Shown one piece after another: positions 63,443-64,000 of a stretch of DNA of 64,000 bases. Position 1 is the first letter of the stretch. Every line of letters starts with the position of its first letter. Source of the DNA: Pseudomonas khorasanensis (GTDB lineage Bacteria > Pseudomonadota > Gammaproteobacteria > Pseudomonadales > Pseudomonadaceae). The stretch covers positions 124,001 to 188,000 of the forward strand of contig NZ_JABWQP020000004.1 in assembly GCF_014268505.2 (NCBI RefSeq), given 5' to 3'. Both the position numbers and the translations under genes were made by a program. Below the pieces are notes generated by a model. That model saw only the letters and a program-made list of their open reading frames with translations. It did not search any database and had not been told where the DNA came from.

Positions 63443-64000
63443 TTAATAGCCGTTTTCAGGCAAACTGGCGATGATCGAGCGATAGCTGTTCATCCGTTGC
63501 TGCTGCACGCGGCCATCTTCCAGCGCGGCGAGCAATGCGCAACCCGGTTCGCGGTCGTGCTTGCAGTCACGGAAGCGGCAGGTGCCAAGCAGGTCGTCGA
63601 ACTCGATGAAGCCGGCTTCGACGTCGGCGCGGCTGACGTGACCGAGGCCGAATTCGCGGATGCCCGGAGAGTCGATCAATTCGCCACCGCCCGGGAAGTG
63701 GAACAGGCGCGCGGTCGTCGTGGTGTGCGTGCCCTGGCCTGACAGCTCGGACAACGGCCCGACGCGGGTTTCGACTTCCGGCAGCAGGCTGTTGACCAGC
63801 GAGGACTTGCCGACGCCGGACTGGCCGACGAACACGCTGATGCGCCCGTCGAGCTGCTTCTGCAGCTCTTCCATGCCGTTGCCGTGGTGCGCCGACACTT
63901 CCAGCACCGGATATCCCAATGTGCGGTAAACCGCCAGCAGCGCGTTGAGCGCCGGGGCGTTCTGCTCGTCGATCAGGTCGAATTTGTTCAGCAGCAGAAG
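63443..64000 (-). CDS. rsgA: Ribosome small-subunit-dependent GTPase A (partial, N-terminus outside window)
   Basis: The C-terminal 185 codons of RsgA/YjeQ are visible. It is a circularly permuted GTPase that helps mature the 30S subunit. LLNKFDLID (G4) comes first, then [17 protein letters not shown] (P-loop), [11 protein letters not shown] (G3), then the zinc-binding region with [14 protein letters not shown]. The stop TAA is at 63443-63445. The 5' part runs off the right edge; the next conserved gene would lie outside. Confidence 0.96.
   Translation of the reverse strand, partial: LLLLNKFDLIDEQNAPALNALLAVYRTLGYPVLEVSAHHGNGMEELQKQLDGRISVFVGQSGVGKSSLVNSLLPEVETRVGPLSELSGQGTHTTTTARLFHFPGGGELIDSPGIREFGLGHVSRADVEAGFIEFDDLLGTCRFRDCKHDREPGCALLAALEDGRVQQQRMNSYRSIIASLPENGY

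Overview
The window is chromosomal DNA of a Pseudomonas species, most likely from the P. fluorescens group. Gene order closely follows the P. aeruginosa core map as I remember it (aceF-aceE-glnE-waaFCGP, msbA-hldE, waaA, tolC-thiC, nudF-cpdA-parE-parC, serB, psd-rhdA-HDOD-motAB-rsgA). The DNA is GC-rich, and spacers carry the GAGCCTGCTCGCGAAGG type of REP/REPIN palindrome typical of this group. No rRNA, tRNA, CRISPR array or transposase gene was seen.

Layout. 1-4435: pyruvate dehydrogenase aceE-aceF (minus), with a pair of PdhR/FadR-like operators upstream. 4820-7759: glnE. 7961-14920: core-LPS operon waaF-waaC-waaG-waaP plus three further LPS-kinase-fold genes, almost all overlapping. 15275-19439: a carbamoyltransferase, a GT2 glycosyltransferase and a GT-C-like membrane protein. 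19443-28463: a small kinase-fold protein (minus), then msbA, mig-14-like, dnpA-like, hldE and three poorly characterised surface-glycan genes. 28468-34252: conserved hypothetical, aldo/keto reductase, FAD oxidoreductase, SMR pump, LysR regulator, waaA. 34310-41503: tolC, a TPP riboswitch with thiC, cytX, a DUF3298 lipoprotein, nudF, yqiB. 41602-49813: cpdA, yqiA, parE, a phytase-esterase-like protein, a retropepsin-like protease, parC, a PqiC-like lipoprotein. 50159-60290: YtjB/AhpA, serB, a FimW/PilZ-like protein, psd, rhdA, an HDOD protein, motA-motB. 63443-64000: rsgA (partial).

The most interesting region is the accessory block between motB and rsgA (about 60329-63442). It holds a dinD homologue lying between two near-identical terminators, and a tightly packed three-gene minus-strand operon: a ThsB-like TIR protein, a caspase-like protease (His81/Cys130) and a second, different TIR protein. 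TIR plus caspase is the logic of the TIR-caspase antiphage systems (type IV Thoeris). The second TIR gene makes this a three-component variant worth testing.

How the genes work together. waaF/C/G/P, the extra kinases, the carbamoyltransferase, hldE, waaA and msbA make, decorate and flip lipid A-core. The mig-14-like and dnpA-like genes suggest a link to antimicrobial tolerance. No waaL O-antigen ligase is recognisable, and the glycosyltransferase genes appear to be the variable part of the locus. thiC and cytX form a thiamin-pyrimidine synthesis and uptake pair behind one riboswitch. parE/parC share a transcription unit with two envelope or periplasmic proteins. motAB carry a clear FliA (sigma-28) promoter.

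All family assignments come from reading translated sequence; no database search was possible. Comparisons with P. aeruginosa PAO1 locus order are from memory.
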